Shown: one piece after another, positions 27,379 through 37,204 of the stretch
Layout: each line of letters opens with the position of its first letter
Numbering within the stretch: the first letter of the stretch is position 1
Assembly (NCBI GenBank): GCA_903915955.1
Contig: CAIWUU010000174.1
Span: 1-64,000 of the forward strand
Origin: an uncultured Chlorobiaceae bacterium
GTDB lineage: Bacteria > Bacteroidota > Chlorobiia > Chlorobiales > Chlorobiaceae
Reading direction: 5' to 3'
Length of the DNA stretch: 64,000 nucleotides
The notes under the pieces: generated by a model
Database searches by the model: none
Told to the model about the DNA's origin: nothing
The model's input: only the letters and a program-made list of their open reading frames with translations
Position numbers and translations under genes: made by a program

Positions 27379-28647
27379 ATGCTGAAGACATTGTTTGATA
27401 TAGCCGTCCGTCACCTGATTGGGCGCCGCCGGCAGACGCTCACCACCATATTTGGTGTTGCAATAAGCACGATGGTGCTGATTACCACAAATTCCCTGAT
27501 GCGCGGATTGCTTGACTCCTTTGTAGAAACAATCGTCAATGTTGCTCCCCACATCACGCTTAAAGGGGATAAAATGAACCCAATGCCTTTGAATCTCTTT
27601 GACAAAGAGAACTCTTCAGTGGTTGCCTATGTCGATGATAACATCCAGAAGCTTGAACCGGAAGAGGTGCGAAACTATCGCCAGATTCTCGCTCTGCTGA
27701 GCAGTCCAGAGTATCAACAACAAGTTACGGTCGCGTCACCTTATGTCAATGCACAGGTTATGGCGGTAAAGGGTAGTCGTAATCAGCCAATTCTCCTCAA
27801 AGGTGTTTTGATTGACAAGGAGGATGCTGTAAGTGGTATCCGAAAAAAACTTGTCAATGGCGATATTGCCCTGTTTGAAAAAACAACCAATGCGCTACTT
27901 GTGGGGAGAACAGTTGCAAAGGATATGAATCTCAAGCTGAATGATCAGGTCGTTATTATTCCAGCTTCTGGAAAAAGTCGGCAGTGCAAGGTGGCGGGCA
28001 TTTTTTTTTCCGGGGTCAATGCGGTTGATAATAGTGTTCTTGTCTCCCTCAAGTTTGCCCAGATTATTGAGGGATTGCCAGCAAACAAGGTTTCTGGTAT
28101 TGCGCTTAAAGTGGCTGATCCATTTGCCAATGCTTTACTTGCCAGAGATCTTGAGCGGGTTACCGGTTATCAGTGCCTGACCTGGCAGAAGGAAAATGCA
28201 AGTCTTCTCTCACTCTTTACCCGTATCGGTTATATCGTTTTCTCTCTGGTTGGCTTTGTTGGTATTGTCTCCGGATTTGGAGTGGCAAATATTCTTGTGA
28301 CCACCGTTTTTGAAAAGAGTCGGGACATTGCCATTATGAAGTCGCTCGGATTTTCTGCTCTTGAAATGGTTAGCATGTTTATTTTTGAGGGTTTTATGGT
28401 GGGATTGGCTGGTGCACTTGCTGGAGGAGTGCTGGCCATCGGATCAATAAATCTCCTTGCCAGCCTTCCCATAGAGAGTTCTCAGGGGCCACTGACTAAA
28501 ACGGGCTTCAGTATGTCTTACAATCCTCTCTATTTTCTGCTCATTATCGGTATAACTGTTTTGATCAGCACGATCGCTGCAATTCTTCCGTCAGCGCGGG
28601 CTGCTAAACTTGAACCGATCACCGTACTCAGGGACAGCAGCTTGTAG
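27379..28647 (+). CDS. ABC transporter permease, MacB/LolC-E type
   Basis: Four-TM permease of the MacB/FtsX superfamily: one N-terminal TM (about 15-45), a large periplasmic domain (about 45-270), then three C-terminal TM helices around GFVGIVSGFGVANILVTT and the cytoplasmic coupling segment EKSRDIAIMKSLGFSALEM, ending SARAAKLEPITVLRD. These segments are diagnostic for lipoprotein-releasing and related permeases. The ATG at 27379 gives 422 aa; the upstream TTG is less likely. No MacB-type ATPase lies beside it; the adjacent gene (2 bases away, convergent) is a different class of ABC exporter. Substrate is unknown. Confidence 0.85.
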   Translation: MLKTLFDIAVRHLIGRRRQTLTTIFGVAISTMVLITTNSLMRGLLDSFVETIVNVAPHITLKGDKMNPMPLNLFDKENSSVVAYVDDNIQKLEPEEVRNYRQILALLSSPEYQQQVTVASPYVNAQVMAVKGSRNQPILLKGVLIDKEDAVSGIRKKLVNGDIALFEKTTNALLVGRTVAKDMNLKLNDQVVIIPASGKSRQCKVAGIFFSGVNAVDNSVLVSLKFAQIIEGLPANKVSGIALKVADPFANALLARDLERVTGYQCLTWQKENASLLSLFTRIGYIVFSLVGFVGIVSGFGVANILVTTVFEKSRDIAIMKSLGFSALEMVSMFIFEGFMVGLAGALAGGVLAIGSINLLASLPIESSQGPLTKTGFSMSYNPLYFLLIIGITVLISTIAAILPSARAAKLEPITVLRDSSL

Positions 28648-28649
28648 GT

Positions 28650-30473
28650 TCACAGCTCTCCGGGCGGAGTCTGTTCCGGGTGTTGCAGCAAGTAGAGTTT
28701 GTAGTAAAGTCCTCTTTTTGCGAGAAGCTCCTGGTGGTTTCCACACTCCCTTATTACCCCTTTATGCAGGACAATAATTTTATCTGCTTTTTGAACTGTT
28801 GATAGTCTGTGGGCAATAATAATCGATGTACGGTTGCTCACGAGGCTGGTGGTTGCTGCATCAATAAGGGATTCCGTTTCAGTATCAACCGAGCTGGTGG
28901 CCTCATCAAGCACAAGAATTTCAGGATTGTAGAGGAGCGCCCGGACGAAGGCGATTAACTGTTTCTGTCCGGAGGAGAGGCCGGTGCCGTTTTCAAGAAC
29001 CCTGTACTCGTAAGCGCCGGGAAGCTGTTGAATAAAGCGGTCAGCTCCGACTACTCGTGCTGCTTCACGCAACTCCTCATCCGTCACATCAGGATTGCCA
29101 AATGCAAGGTTCTCCCTTATTGTGCCGGAAAAAAGAAACACATCCTGCATGACGATACCTACGAGCCTCCTTACCGAAAGTTCCGTTATCTGCTGCAATG
29201 GGATGCCGTCAATGGTCACCGATCCTTTTGCGAAGGGGTAGAGTTTTGAGATGATGTTGATCAGGGTTGTTTTTCCGCTTCCCGTGGCACCGACAATGGC
29301 AATTTTCTCTCCATGCCGGATGGTCATCGAGATGTCTTTCAGCACCCAGTGTTCACTCTCATAAGCAAACCAAACATTTTTGAACGCAATGCAATCCTTG
29401 AACGAGGCGATATTGTTCAGATCAGACTGCTCTTCTATTCCCTCTTTCTCGTCAAGGAGTCGGATAATGCGGTCAGAGCTTGCAATGGCTGTCTGAATAA
29501 CATTGAATCTGTCAGAGAGATGTTGTAACGGCCTGAAAAATAACCAGATATACTGAACAAACGAGACTACAACACCGATAGAGAGATCAGCCTTGAGTAG
29601 CCTTACACCGCTGTACCATAGTACAAGGCCAGCAGCAGCCGAACTCAGCACCTCAATCAGTGGAAAGTAGATAGAGAAGTAAAATACTGTCCGGATATTG
29701 GCATCCCGATGATCTGCATTGATAGCGGCATATTTGCCTGCTTCGCGCCCTTCACGGTTAAAGAGCTGGACAATGGTCATGCCGGTAAGGTGCTCCTGAA
29801 AAAAGGTGTTGAGTCTTGCGTTATGGGTGAGCACATCCTGAAAAGCAATCCTGACCCGTTTTTTGAAGGACATGGTTGCATAAATCATCAAAGGGAGAAT
29901 TCCGAGGACAATGAGGGTCAGTTGCCAGTCAATCCAGAGCATCATTACCACGATAAAGAGGAGTTGCAACAGGTCGCCCAGAATCGTGATGATTCCGCTG
30001 GAAAGCATCTCATTGAGTGACTCTACATCACTTGTTGTACGGGTGATCAGTCTTCCAATAGGGTTTCGGTCATAAAATCTTGCTGGTAGCTTCTGCAGAT
30101 GGGTAAAAATATCCATCCGGATGTCGAGCACTGCTTTTTGGCCGATAATCTGCGTTAGCCATGTGGTGATATATTGCTTCACGCCGTCAAGCAGAATAGC
30201 GCCAGCAAGCAATATACTGACCATCGTCAGCCCTTTGAAATTGCCATTGGCGATGTAATCGTCAATAGCAACTTTTGTCAAATATGGTCTCAGTGGACCG
30301 AGAAAAGAGCCAGCAATTGTAATGACAACCGCAATTGCTACCAGCTTGTTGTATGGTTTGATATACCTGAAAAGCCTGGAGATGATATAGCGGTCAACTG
30401 AACTTTTTTTCTCTTTTTGGAGCGTATCATCCTGTTGTGGCCTGAAGCTTTTTTTTGTCGAGTCGTTAGTCAT
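28650..30473 (-). CDS. ABC exporter, MsbA/MdlB-like half-transporter
   Basis: Fused half-transporter of 607 residues: six TM helices (about 45-340) followed by an ATP-binding domain with Walker [10 protein letters not shown], signature LSSGQKQ and Walker [13 protein letters not shown] plus H-loop IAHRLST. Such proteins work as dimers and flip lipids, lipid A core, peptides or drugs. Identity with MsbA is possible, since the organism makes lipopolysaccharide, but the family is broad and substrate is not decided. It starts inside the 3' end of the GlmM-like gene (8-base overlap), which implies coupled expression. Confidence 0.9.
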   Translation of the reverse strand: MTNDSTKKSFRPQQDDTLQKEKKSSVDRYIISRLFRYIKPYNKLVAIAVVITIAGSFLGPLRPYLTKVAIDDYIANGNFKGLTMVSILLAGAILLDGVKQYITTWLTQIIGQKAVLDIRMDIFTHLQKLPARFYDRNPIGRLITRTTSDVESLNEMLSSGIITILGDLLQLLFIVVMMLWIDWQLTLIVLGILPLMIYATMSFKKRVRIAFQDVLTHNARLNTFFQEHLTGMTIVQLFNREGREAGKYAAINADHRDANIRTVFYFSIYFPLIEVLSSAAAGLVLWYSGVRLLKADLSIGVVVSFVQYIWLFFRPLQHLSDRFNVIQTAIASSDRIIRLLDEKEGIEEQSDLNNIASFKDCIAFKNVWFAYESEHWVLKDISMTIRHGEKIAIVGATGSGKTTLINIISKLYPFAKGSVTIDGIPLQQITELSVRRLVGIVMQDVFLFSGTIRENLAFGNPDVTDEELREAARVVGADRFIQQLPGAYEYRVLENGTGLSSGQKQLIAFVRALLYNPEILVLDEATSSVDTETESLIDAATTSLVSNRTSIIIAHRLSTVQKADKIIVLHKGVIRECGNHQELLAKRGLYYKLYLLQHPEQTPPGEL

Positions 30474-31881
30474 GCTTTTTTATGCCCGAGCCTCTTTTTT
30501 CGATTTCATGCTTCAGCTCACTTGCCAGCGCTTCAGCTTCTTCTTTAGAGGGGGCCTCGGCATAGATTCTCACAATAGGTTCGGTGTTTGATGGGCGCAG
30601 GTGAACCCAACTGTTGGAAAAATCAAGCTTCAGTCCATCAAGCCGGTTAGCTTCAGCGGTATGGTAAAGCCTTTCGATATCAGTAAATATGGAATCAAGT
30701 GCTTCACGATCTGCATGGTTGAGTACAATTTTCTGCTTGGACATAAAATAATCAGGGAACTGACGCCTGAATTGTGACAGTGTTCCACGGTTGTTTTCGC
30801 TACGCCAGAAGGTGAATGCTTGAACAATCAGCGCTATACCGACCAACGCATCACGCCCATAGTGTAACTCAGGCAGAATGACTCCACCGTTTCCTTCACC
30901 ACCAATGACAACATGTTTTTCTTTCATTACCTCACTGACGTTGGCTTCTCCAACTTTGGCGCTGTAACAAGCCACCCCATATCGGTGGGCAACATCACGA
31001 AGTGCTCGACTGCTCGAAAGATTATTTGCCACAGCTCCAAGTTTGTGCTTGAGGTAAAAATCCGCACAGGCAACCAGGGTATACTCCTCTCCGAAGAGCG
31101 TGCCATCTTCGCAGAGAAGAGCAAGCCGGTCAACATCCGGATCGACAACAAGAGCAAAGTCGCATCCACTCTTCTGCAGTGCGGTGATGGTTTCTGACAA
31201 ATTTTCTTCAATTGGTTCAGGATTTCGGGGAAAGAGGCCAGTGCCACCACAAGCAACCTGCACAACGCTCTCAATTCCAAGTCTTTCACAAAGCCTGGGA
31301 ACAATCGAAAAACCAGCCCCTTCAACACAGTCAACCAGTACCTTGAACTTCTCTCTGGCTATTAAAGCTGGATCGATACAGGGTAACTGAAGGACTTTGT
31401 CAATATGATATTCGTCATACCCGTTCTTATGGCTGATTGCTCCGATGGCATCCCAGCGTGCCGGAAAAAATTGCTCTTTTTCCGCAATATCAAGAAGTTC
31501 AGACACCTCTTCGGCGTTTAAAAATTCCCCAAGGTGGTTGAGCATTTTCAGTGCATTCCATGGAACAGGGTTGTGAGAAGCTGTAATGATAAGTCCAGCA
31601 TCAGCCTGTTCAGCGGCCACAGCAATTTCAACGGTTGGAGTGGTGGCGATACCCAGATCAATCACATCACACCCGCAGAGGAGCAGCGTATTGCTGACCA
31701 GATCACTGATAGCTTTGCCTGTAGGCCTGGTATCCCTGCCGATAACAATACGAGCTTTTTTTTCAAGATTCCGCCGAAGCGTCCACGAAGCAAAAGCCAT
31801 TGCAAATGCGGTCAGATTTTTTGGGGTCAGGCTTTCGCCAACAACACCCCTTATTCCGGAAACGCTGATCATCAAGCTCAT
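30466..31881 (-). CDS. phosphoglucosamine mutase/phosphomannomutase family protein
   Basis: Alpha-D-phosphohexomutase with the phosphoserine loop [11 protein letters not shown] (S102), the metal-binding DPDVDRLAL, the sugar-binding GEGNGGV (typically GEQSGH or GEGNGG) and the phosphate-binding [15 protein letters not shown]. The GEGNGG form and length (471 aa) are closest to phosphoglucosamine mutase-like archaeal/Chlorobi enzymes, which would supply glucosamine 1-phosphate for the GlmU-like enzyme at 20.6 kb; this is inferred. It is upstream of and overlapping the ABC exporter gene by 8 bases. A second mutase of the superfamily lies at 50.0-51.4 kb. Confidence 0.85.
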   Translation of the reverse strand: MSLMISVSGIRGVVGESLTPKNLTAFAMAFASWTLRRNLEKKARIVIGRDTRPTGKAISDLVSNTLLLCGCDVIDLGIATTPTVEIAVAAEQADAGLIITASHNPVPWNALKMLNHLGEFLNAEEVSELLDIAEKEQFFPARWDAIGAISHKNGYDEYHIDKVLQLPCIDPALIAREKFKVLVDCVEGAGFSIVPRLCERLGIESVVQVACGGTGLFPRNPEPIEENLSETITALQKSGCDFALVVDPDVDRLALLCEDGTLFGEEYTLVACADFYLKHKLGAVANNLSSSRALRDVAHRYGVACYSAKVGEANVSEVMKEKHVVIGGEGNGGVILPELHYGRDALVGIALIVQAFTFWRSENNRGTLSQFRRQFPDYFMSKQKIVLNHADREALDSIFTDIERLYHTAEANRLDGLKLDFSNSWVHLRPSNTEPIVRIYAEAPSKEEAEALASELKHEIEKRGSGIKKHD

Positions 31882-32124
31882 AAACGGCTGGGTCTCATGA
31901 TTAAAATTTTGCGTAATATAAAAAAAAATGGGTAGGGTGTGTATCGGTATGGCGTTGCAAGTAGGTGATAAGAGGAGAGGTAGGGCACTGAATAGAGGGT
32001 ATAGGCGAAATCTTTATTGAACTTTATCAATCTTTCTCGTTTGTCGTTTGTCGTTTTGATTCGTTTCTTCTATATTGTGAGTCCTTTATTATTCTAATAA
32101 TATTTTATCTAAGAGTAAGCGTAT

Positions 32125-32400
32125 ATGCCTTTACACAAATCGGCTGAAAAAAGACTGCGGCAGTCAGAGAGAAGAAATGCCAGGAACAGAGCACGGAAAA
32201 AAGAGCTGAAAGTTCTTGTTAAAACCATGCAGAAACTGATTGATACCAGCGCGGACAAGGCTGTAGTCGAGGTTGCTTACCGTTCGGCTGTTCAGAAACT
32301 TGACCGTCTTGGGGTAAAGAAATACATTCACGCCAATAAAGCGTCTCGCAAGAAATCACAGTTGACACGGCTTTTAAACAGCTATGTAAAAGCTGATTAA
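32125..32400 (+). CDS. rpsT: 30S ribosomal protein S20
   Basis: Small basic 16S rRNA-binding protein of 91 residues with the typical pattern: [32 protein letters not shown] and the C-terminal [16 protein letters not shown]. It stands alone in transcription, preceded by an AT-rich region containing TATTATT-CT-AATAATA (32087-32102) and short GTTTGTC repeats, and followed by a hairpin terminator. It is divergent from the GlmM-like gene; the 243-base gap should hold both promoters. Confidence 0.95.
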   Translation: MPLHKSAEKRLRQSERRNARNRARKKELKVLVKTMQKLIDTSADKAVVEVAYRSAVQKLDRLGVKKYIHANKASRKKSQLTRLLNSYVKAD

Positions 32401-32412
32401 GATGTAGAAGAA

Positions 32413-32471
32413 AGTTATGGCGCTGCCATAACTGATTTTCGTTGTCTGACATCCGGGCTGGATGTTCTTTT
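32413..32471 (+). terminator. rpsT terminator region, two hairpins
   Basis: A perfect 9-base stem AGTTATGGC / GCCATAACT with a 3-base loop (32413-32433) is followed by GATTTTC. A second short hairpin CATCC / GGATG (32450-32464) precedes TTCTTTTC. The second can also form a longer alternative with CAGTCCGG downstream. Together they probably end rpsT transcription before ruvA. Confidence 0.65.
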
Positions 32472-32499
32472 CAGTCCGGGTTTCCATATCCTTCGATTC

Positions 32500-33102
32500 A
32501 TGTTTGCATATTTTCGTGGCAAGCTGGTTTCAGTTTTGCCTGAGGAGGCGGTTGTTGAAGTTGCTGGTATTGCTTACCAGTTTTTGATTTCTGCAACGAC
32601 AAGCCGACGCTTGCCGGAACAGGGGTCCGATGTCCTTCTTTTTTCACATCTTTATGTCAGGGAAGATGCCCTCCAGCTCTATGGCTTTTCGGGGGAAGAT
32701 GAGCGGCAACTCTTCCGCTTGCTTTTACTTGCCTCCGGGGTGGGGCCAAAACTTGCGCTTGCGGTTCTCTCTGGATTACAGGTACAGGAAGTGCATGAGG
32801 CTATTCTGGCCAATTCGCCTGAGCGGCTTTATGGTATTTCCGGTGTCGGCAAGAAAACCGCAGCAAGGATTATTCTCGAATTAAGGGATAAAATTCTGAA
32901 ACTTGCTCCCGTTGGTACCATGGTTTCATCGGCTTCGCTTCAGCCCAGTCGGTTACGGGATGATGCCATCAATGCTCTGGTAACGCTTGGTTTTTCCAGG
33001 CCTGCTGTTCAAAAAGCTGTAGTTACTATTCTTGAACAAGGTACCTCCCTTACTGTTGAAGAGGTAGTTAAATCAGCACTTGTTTCCATCCATAACAGTT
33101 AG
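32500..33102 (+). CDS. ruvA: Holliday junction helicase subunit RuvA
   Basis: Binds four-way DNA junctions and guides RuvB during branch migration. The N-terminal OB-fold starts [12 protein letters not shown] and includes [13 protein letters not shown]; the middle carries two helix-hairpin-helix motifs ([18 protein letters not shown] and [16 protein letters not shown]), and the C-terminal domain III (about 150-200) that touches RuvB ends the 200-residue protein. It lies 9 bases before folC and is probably cotranscribed with it. ruvB is not in the window. Confidence 0.95.
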   Translation: MFAYFRGKLVSVLPEEAVVEVAGIAYQFLISATTSRRLPEQGSDVLLFSHLYVREDALQLYGFSGEDERQLFRLLLLASGVGPKLALAVLSGLQVQEVHEAILANSPERLYGISGVGKKTAARIILELRDKILKLAPVGTMVSSASLQPSRLRDDAINALVTLGFSRPAVQKAVVTILEQGTSLTVEEVVKSALVSIHNS

Positions 33103-33111
33103 CAGCAAACG

Positions 33112-34374
33112 GTGACCTACCAGGACGCACTTGATTTTCTTTATCCACTACACCGCTTTGGTATAAAGCCTGGTCTGCACCGGGTACTGAGACTGCTTGA
33201 TCTTCTTGGTGCACCACATAAGCGTCTGGGGCAGGTTGTTCATATTGCAGGGACAAACGGCAAGGGAACTGTAGCGGCATCTCTCGCATCGATTTTTCAG
33301 GCGAGTGGCAGGAAAACTGCGCTCTATACCTCACCTCATCTTGTTGATTTTACAGAACGAATTCGTATCAATGGCGGGCAGATTCCTCGTGAAAAGGTTG
33401 TTCACTACTGCTCATTGTTACAGAGTGCGGTTATTGATAATCATTCGACCTTTTTTGAAGCGACGACAGCGATAGCTTTTGCCTGGTTTGCGGATGAAGG
33501 GGTAGATGTCTCCATTATTGAGACAGGTATGGGGGGGCGGCTTGATGCGACCAATGTTGTTGATTCTGATTACGTCGTTATTCCAAGTATTGGATTCGAT
33601 CATACCGAGTGGCTTGGTGGAACTCTTGCCCTCATTGCAGCGGAAAAAGCGGCTATCATCAATAACGGGTGCCAGGTATTCACCGCAGTCTCTGATCTGG
33701 AAGCGTTACAGTCTATAAAGAAGAGTGCCGAATTGTGCGACGCTCCTCTCTTTTCTGCAGAAAAAGATGTGGCGTGCCGCATAACTGCCCAGGAGCCGGG
33801 AATGATTGAATTAGACATCAGAACGGCATCGTGGCATTATTCAGCATTGAAAGTACCACTGACCGGCTCATTTCATGCAAAAAATCTCTCTCTCGCCGTT
33901 ATGGTAGCCGAAGCTGCTGGTATCGCTCCAGAACATATCCGAGTGGGGTTAACCCGTTTATCAGAGGGTGGCTACAGGGCAAGGCTTGAATTGATTGGCA
34001 ACTCTCCGACCGTATTTCTTGATGTGTCACATAATCCTGATGGTATGAGGGAGACAGTTAATACGCTCTGTTTATTCCGCCATCGTTATAATCGGGCCTA
34101 TGTTGTGCTTGGTTTTGCTTCGGATAAAGATGTCAAGGCAATGATTCGTGAGCTTCTCCGTCTCAACATCTTTTTTGTTACCGTCGCTATTCCATCTGAA
34201 CGCAGTGTGCCTGCCGAATTACTCTGCTCTTTGTGCAAACATGAGGGTGCTGAGGCAATGGTCTTAGGTAACGGGAGAGAGGCGCTTGCCTCTTTGAGGG
34301 CAATGGCAGGTGTAGATGACCTGATTCTTGTGACAGGCTCTTTTTATCTTGCCGGTGATATTCTTGCAGGATAG
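33112..34374 (+). CDS. folC: FolC-type folylpolyglutamate/dihydrofolate synthase
   Basis: Adds glutamate residues to folates and, in many bacteria, also makes dihydrofolate. Recognisable by the N-terminal YQDALDFLYPLHRFGIKPGL, P-loop HIAGTNGKGT, SPHLVDFTERIRING, the ETGMGGRLDATN motif, and the central LDVSHNPDGM of the Mur-ligase-like C-terminal domain. The GTG start at 33112 fits the family start well. The 420-residue length is typical. It is 9 bases after ruvA and followed by a gap of about 280 bases before rho. Confidence 0.93.
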   Translation: MTYQDALDFLYPLHRFGIKPGLHRVLRLLDLLGAPHKRLGQVVHIAGTNGKGTVAASLASIFQASGRKTALYTSPHLVDFTERIRINGGQIPREKVVHYCSLLQSAVIDNHSTFFEATTAIAFAWFADEGVDVSIIETGMGGRLDATNVVDSDYVVIPSIGFDHTEWLGGTLALIAAEKAAIINNGCQVFTAVSDLEALQSIKKSAELCDAPLFSAEKDVACRITAQEPGMIELDIRTASWHYSALKVPLTGSFHAKNLSLAVMVAEAAGIAPEHIRVGLTRLSEGGYRARLELIGNSPTVFLDVSHNPDGMRETVNTLCLFRHRYNRAYVVLGFASDKDVKAMIRELLRLNIFFVTVAIPSERSVPAELLCSLCKHEGAEAMVLGNGREALASLRAMAGVDDLILVTGSFYLAGDILAG

Positions 34375-34429
34375 TATATGAACCACCTTTTTTATGGATT
34401 TTTTTATTTATATTTACGGAGCTACAAAA

Positions 34430-34656
34430 ATTCTTCTCTGTAATTCCTTGTTGTTTTTATCCCTTTTCAATTATAGATATTCTTCCCCTTTTATATTCAT
34501 TTCCTGCTTTTATGTCATACAGACAAAGCGCTAAAGGTAATTTCCGTTCATGATTCGTGTCATTGGACACCGTATTGATGCACATCGGAGGGGTGGCGTG
34601 TTTTTCGTCCTTTTTTCTATAGCTTTTTTACAAACAAGCGTTGAATACAACTTACA
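34430..34656 (+). promoter_or_regulatory. C-rich, G-poor leader upstream of rho
   Basis: The 90 bases from about 34431 hold roughly 22 C against 6 to 7 G, counted by eye, with runs such as TCCCTTTTC and TTCTTCCCCTTT. Rho-binding (rut) RNA has this bias, and rho is autoregulated by leader attenuation in E. coli. A GTGTC/GACAC hairpin and a 61-codon frame (34550-34735) that runs into rho follow. The regulatory reading is inference. Confidence 0.3.
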
Positions 34657-35946
34657 ATGTCGAACAATTCGAGTTTTAAAGGTCTGGACATCAATATGCT
34701 CCAGAAAAAGAAGGTTTCTGAGTTGCATGTTTTAGCTAAAGAGCTTGGGGTAATGGCTGCTGGCTTGCGCAAGGAAGAGCTTATTTTCAAGATTATTGAA
34801 GCCCAGTCACAGAAGAATACCGACTCTGAAAGCGGAAATGTCATGGTCAATACCGGTGTTCTGCAAGTTATCCCTGAAGGCTACGGTTTTTTACGATCTG
34901 CTAATTACAACTACCTCTCATCTCCGGACGATATCTATGTCTCTCCCTCACAGATCAAGCGCTTCAATATGCGCACAGGTGATACGGTTTCCGGGCAGGT
35001 AAGGGCACCAAAGGAGGGCGAGCGTTTTTTTGCTCTGCTGAAGATCAATACGATTGACGGCAACGATCCGGAAATTACAAGAGAGAGGCCCTATTTCGAA
35101 AATCTCACCCCGCTTTTTCCCCGTGAACGTCTCAAGCTTGAAACCAAGCAGACCGAAGCATGTGGTCGCATCATGGATATTTTCACACCGATAGGCAAAG
35201 GGCAGAGAGGTTTGATTGTGGCACAGCCGAAGACCGGTAAAACCATGCTTCTCCAGATGATTGCCAATGCGATCATCAAAAATCACCCGGAGGTCTACCT
35301 TATAGTTCTTTTGATTGATGAACGACCTGAAGAGGTGACTGATATGGCCCGCAGTGTGCCAGCAGAGGTGGTTAGTTCAACCTTTGACGAGGATCCTGAG
35401 CGTCACGTCCTTGTGGCTGATATGGTGCTTGAAAAGGCGAAGCGGCTTGTAGAGGTTGGCAGGGATGTGGTCGTCCTGCTCGACTCTATTACCCGCCTTG
35501 CAAGAGCCCATAACACCATTATTCCCCATTCCGGGAAGATTCTTTCGGGTGGTATTGATGCCAATGCGTTAACCAAGCCGAAACGTTTTTTTGGTGCAGC
35601 CCGTAATATTGAGGAAGGAGGTAGTCTTACCATTATTGCCACTGCGCTTATCGATACTGGATCACGTATGGATGACGTTATTTTTGAAGAGTTTAAGGGA
35701 ACAGGCAATATGGAGCTTCTGCTTGATCGCAGGCTTTCCGAGCGTCGTGTGTTTCCCTCTATTGATATTCTTCGCTCCAGCACTCGTAAAGAGGAGCTAC
35801 TGTTCTCACAGGAAGAGCTCTCAAGAACATGGCTTCTGAGAAAGTATCTTGCCGACAAGAACCCGATTGAATGTATGGAGTTCATGCGCGAGAAAATGGC
35901 TGATACGAAGGATAACAAGGAGTTTTTTAAATACATGAATGCCTGA
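34657..35946 (+). CDS. rho: transcription termination factor Rho
   Basis: Hexameric RNA-dependent ATPase that ends transcription. It shows the N-terminal Rho_N helices ([17 protein letters not shown]), the cold-shock-like RNA-binding domain with [11 protein letters not shown] and [10 protein letters not shown], Walker A PKTGKTML, Walker [14 protein letters not shown], and the Q- and R-loop region ([14 protein letters not shown]) plus [15 protein letters not shown]. The 429 aa match the compact form without long insertions. It is preceded by a pyrimidine-rich leader. The mS38-like microprotein gene follows by 79 bases. Confidence 0.97.
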   Translation: MSNNSSFKGLDINMLQKKKVSELHVLAKELGVMAAGLRKEELIFKIIEAQSQKNTDSESGNVMVNTGVLQVIPEGYGFLRSANYNYLSSPDDIYVSPSQIKRFNMRTGDTVSGQVRAPKEGERFFALLKINTIDGNDPEITRERPYFENLTPLFPRERLKLETKQTEACGRIMDIFTPIGKGQRGLIVAQPKTGKTMLLQMIANAIIKNHPEVYLIVLLIDERPEEVTDMARSVPAEVVSSTFDEDPERHVLVADMVLEKAKRLVEVGRDVVVLLDSITRLARAHNTIIPHSGKILSGGIDANALTKPKRFFGAARNIEEGGSLTIIATALIDTGSRMDDVIFEEFKGTGNMELLLDRRLSERRVFPSIDILRSSTRKEELLFSQEELSRTWLLRKYLADKNPIECMEFMREKMADTKDNKEFFKYMNA

Positions 35947-36025
35947 TCTACGATAGAAAGTTTGTATGTTTAAAAAAAATTCCTATATTATCTGCCTTTA
36001 AAACAAGAGGAAAGACACTTACTAT

Positions 36026-36133
36026 ATGCCCTGCGGAAAAAAGAGAAAACGCCATAAAATGGCTGTACACAAGCGTAAGAAAATGCGTCGTAAGAACAGG
36101 CACAAGAAGCGCCAGAGATACCAGAATAAGTAA
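36026..36133 (+). CDS. mS38/bS22-like (AURKAIP1/COX24) small ribosomal protein, 35 aa
   Basis: A 35-residue, very basic peptide starting MPCGKKRKRHKM and continuing VHKRKKMRRKNRHKK, with 20 or more Lys, Arg and His. The pattern MPCGKKRKRHKM...HKRKKxxRKNRHKK is the one I know from Bacteroidetes/Chlorobi proteins of the AURKAIP1/COX24 (mS38) family, which sit on the small ribosomal subunit. A purine-rich AAGAGGAAAG lies about 15 bases upstream. It is between rho and tRNA-Lys and is too short to appear in ordinary ORF lists. Function as a ribosomal protein is inferred from the family. Confidence 0.8.
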   Translation: MPCGKKRKRHKMAVHKRKKMRRKNRHKKRQRYQNK

Positions 36134-36138
36134 GTTCC

Positions 36139-36159
36139 GGTACTCCTGTACCTATTTTT
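36139..36159 (+). terminator. possible short terminator before tRNA-Lys
   Basis: A 5-base stem GGTAC / GTACC with loop TCCT is followed by TATTTTTA. It is short, so confidence is low; it would separate the microprotein gene from the tRNA pair. Confidence 0.35.
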
Positions 36160-36164
36160 AGGTT

Positions 36165-36237
36165 GAGAATATAGCTCAGTCGGTAGAGCATCTGCCTTTT
36201 AAGCAGAGGGTCGAAGGTTCGAGTCCTTCTATTCTCA
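36165..36237 (+). tRNA. tRNA-Lys (UUU)
   Basis: Full cloverleaf: acceptor GAGAATA (36165-36171) pairs TATTCTC (36230-36236), D-arm GCTC / GAGC, anticodon stem TCTGC / GCAGA around loop CTTTTAA with anticodon TTT at 36198-36200, and T-arm GAAGG / CCTTC with loop TTCGAGT. The discriminator is A at 36237. The 3' CCA is not encoded and must be added by tRNA nucleotidyltransferase. Confidence 0.95.
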
Positions 36238-36270
36238 CTGAGTGTATTGAAGCATTCAGCAATTTGACAA

Positions 36271-36352
36271 GCCCGAGTGGTGAAATTGGTAGACACACTA
36301 TCTTGAGGGGGTAGCGCCGAAAGGTGTAGGAGTTCGAATCTCCTCTCGGGCA
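36271..36352 (+). tRNA. tRNA-Leu (GAG)
   Basis: Class II tRNA with acceptor GCCCGAG (36271-36277) pairing CTCGGGC (36345-36351) and discriminator A. The anticodon stem CTATC / GGTAG (one T-G pair) encloses loop TTGAGGG, giving anticodon GAG (36305-36307) that reads CUC and CUU. A long variable arm GCCGAAAGGTG follows, then T-arm GGAG / CTCC around TTCGAAT. CCA is not encoded. It is 33 bases from tRNA-Lys and shares its terminator. Confidence 0.95.
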
Positions 36353-36365
36353 CTTGTTAACTCAT

Positions 36366-36392
36366 AAAAAAGCCGCTTTTTGCGGCTTTTTT
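36366..36392 (+). terminator. intrinsic terminator after the tRNA pair
   Basis: The inverted repeat AAAAAAGCCGC / GCGGCTTTTTT around a TTTTT loop is a classic terminator, 14 bases past tRNA-Leu. It separates the tRNAs from etfB. Confidence 0.9.
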
Positions 36393-36429
36393 AATTCTGC
36401 TTTGGCTATGGCACTAAGGAGAATCATCG

Positions 36430-37176
36430 ATGAATATTGCTGTATGTGTCTGCCAGGTACCCGATACCGCATCGGTTATCGGATTTGTTGACGGCCTCAT
36501 AGATCTTTCCAGAGTCAATGAGGTGATGAACCCTTATGATGAATATGCTCTGGAAGAGGCTGTACGTCTCAAAGAGCTTTTCACAGGCAGTGTCGTCACT
36601 GTTTTTAGTATTGCTCCAGCCTCAGCAAAAGAGATGCTTCGCAAAGCCCTTGCCATGGGGGCGGATCGTGCCATTCTTTTGAATGATGCCGTGCTCTCTG
36701 ATCCATATCAAACTGCCGTTGCCTTGAGTCGTGCCCTTGTAGCTTTTTACGCGGATACCCTTCCTGATCTTGTTTTTTGTGGTAAGCAATCAACTGATTT
36801 TCAGAGTGCACAGGTACCAGCGATGCTTGCAGAGCTTCTTGGTATGGGAGCTGTTACTGGTATTTGCTCTCTGCACGCATCAAGCGAAGGCCTTCAGGTT
36901 GAACGTGAAACAGAAGGTGGTGTTGAGTCTTTTGATGTTCACTATCCAGCGCTCTTCAGCACTGAAAAAGGGTTGAATATACCCCGAAAAACCAGTATCA
37001 AATCGGTTATGGAGGCGAGAAAAAAAACGATTGATTTATTCTCTCCCTCTCTTGATGAGGCATCTTATGTGGTCATGACAGGCATGAAGCCTCTTGACAG
37101 AAAAAAAAGATGCCAATTTCTCTCTGATGAAAAAGAGCTGATCAGGCTTCTCCGTGAGGAGCGCAACCTTTTCTGA
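36430..37176 (+). CDS. etfB: electron transfer flavoprotein beta subunit
   Basis: One half of the heterodimeric electron carrier that shuttles electrons between flavin dehydrogenases and a quinone or other acceptor. The 248-residue sequence has NPYDEYALEEAVRLKE, KALAMGADRAILL and the nucleotide-binding GKQSTDFQSAQVPAMLAELLG, followed by the KGLNIPRKTSIKSVMEA segment. These match EtfB/FixA. It is followed by etfA after 28 bases. The electron donor is unknown; no acyl-CoA dehydrogenase is in the window, so in this group the pair may serve an unusual role. Confidence 0.92.
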   Translation: MNIAVCVCQVPDTASVIGFVDGLIDLSRVNEVMNPYDEYALEEAVRLKELFTGSVVTVFSIAPASAKEMLRKALAMGADRAILLNDAVLSDPYQTAVALSRALVAFYADTLPDLVFCGKQSTDFQSAQVPAMLAELLGMGAVTGICSLHASSEGLQVERETEGGVESFDVHYPALFSTEKGLNIPRKTSIKSVMEARKKTIDLFSPSLDEASYVVMTGMKPLDRKKRCQFLSDEKELIRLLREERNLF

Positions 37177-37204
37177 GCAGGTGGAAAAAAAGAAAAACGT
37201 CATT

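Noticed and set aside
27298-27552. Leftward 84-codon frame upstream of fni
   Set aside because: Most of it is antisense to the N-terminus of the ABC permease gene, which has clear family motifs.
32087-32102. TATTATT-CT-AATAATA inverted repeat before rpsT
   Set aside because: It is made only of A and T in an AT-rich promoter region and can easily arise by chance, so it is not reported as an operator.
35988-36353. Leftward 121-codon frame across the microprotein and both tRNA genes
   Set aside because: It is antisense to two certain tRNA genes and to the mS38-like gene, so it cannot be a real protein.
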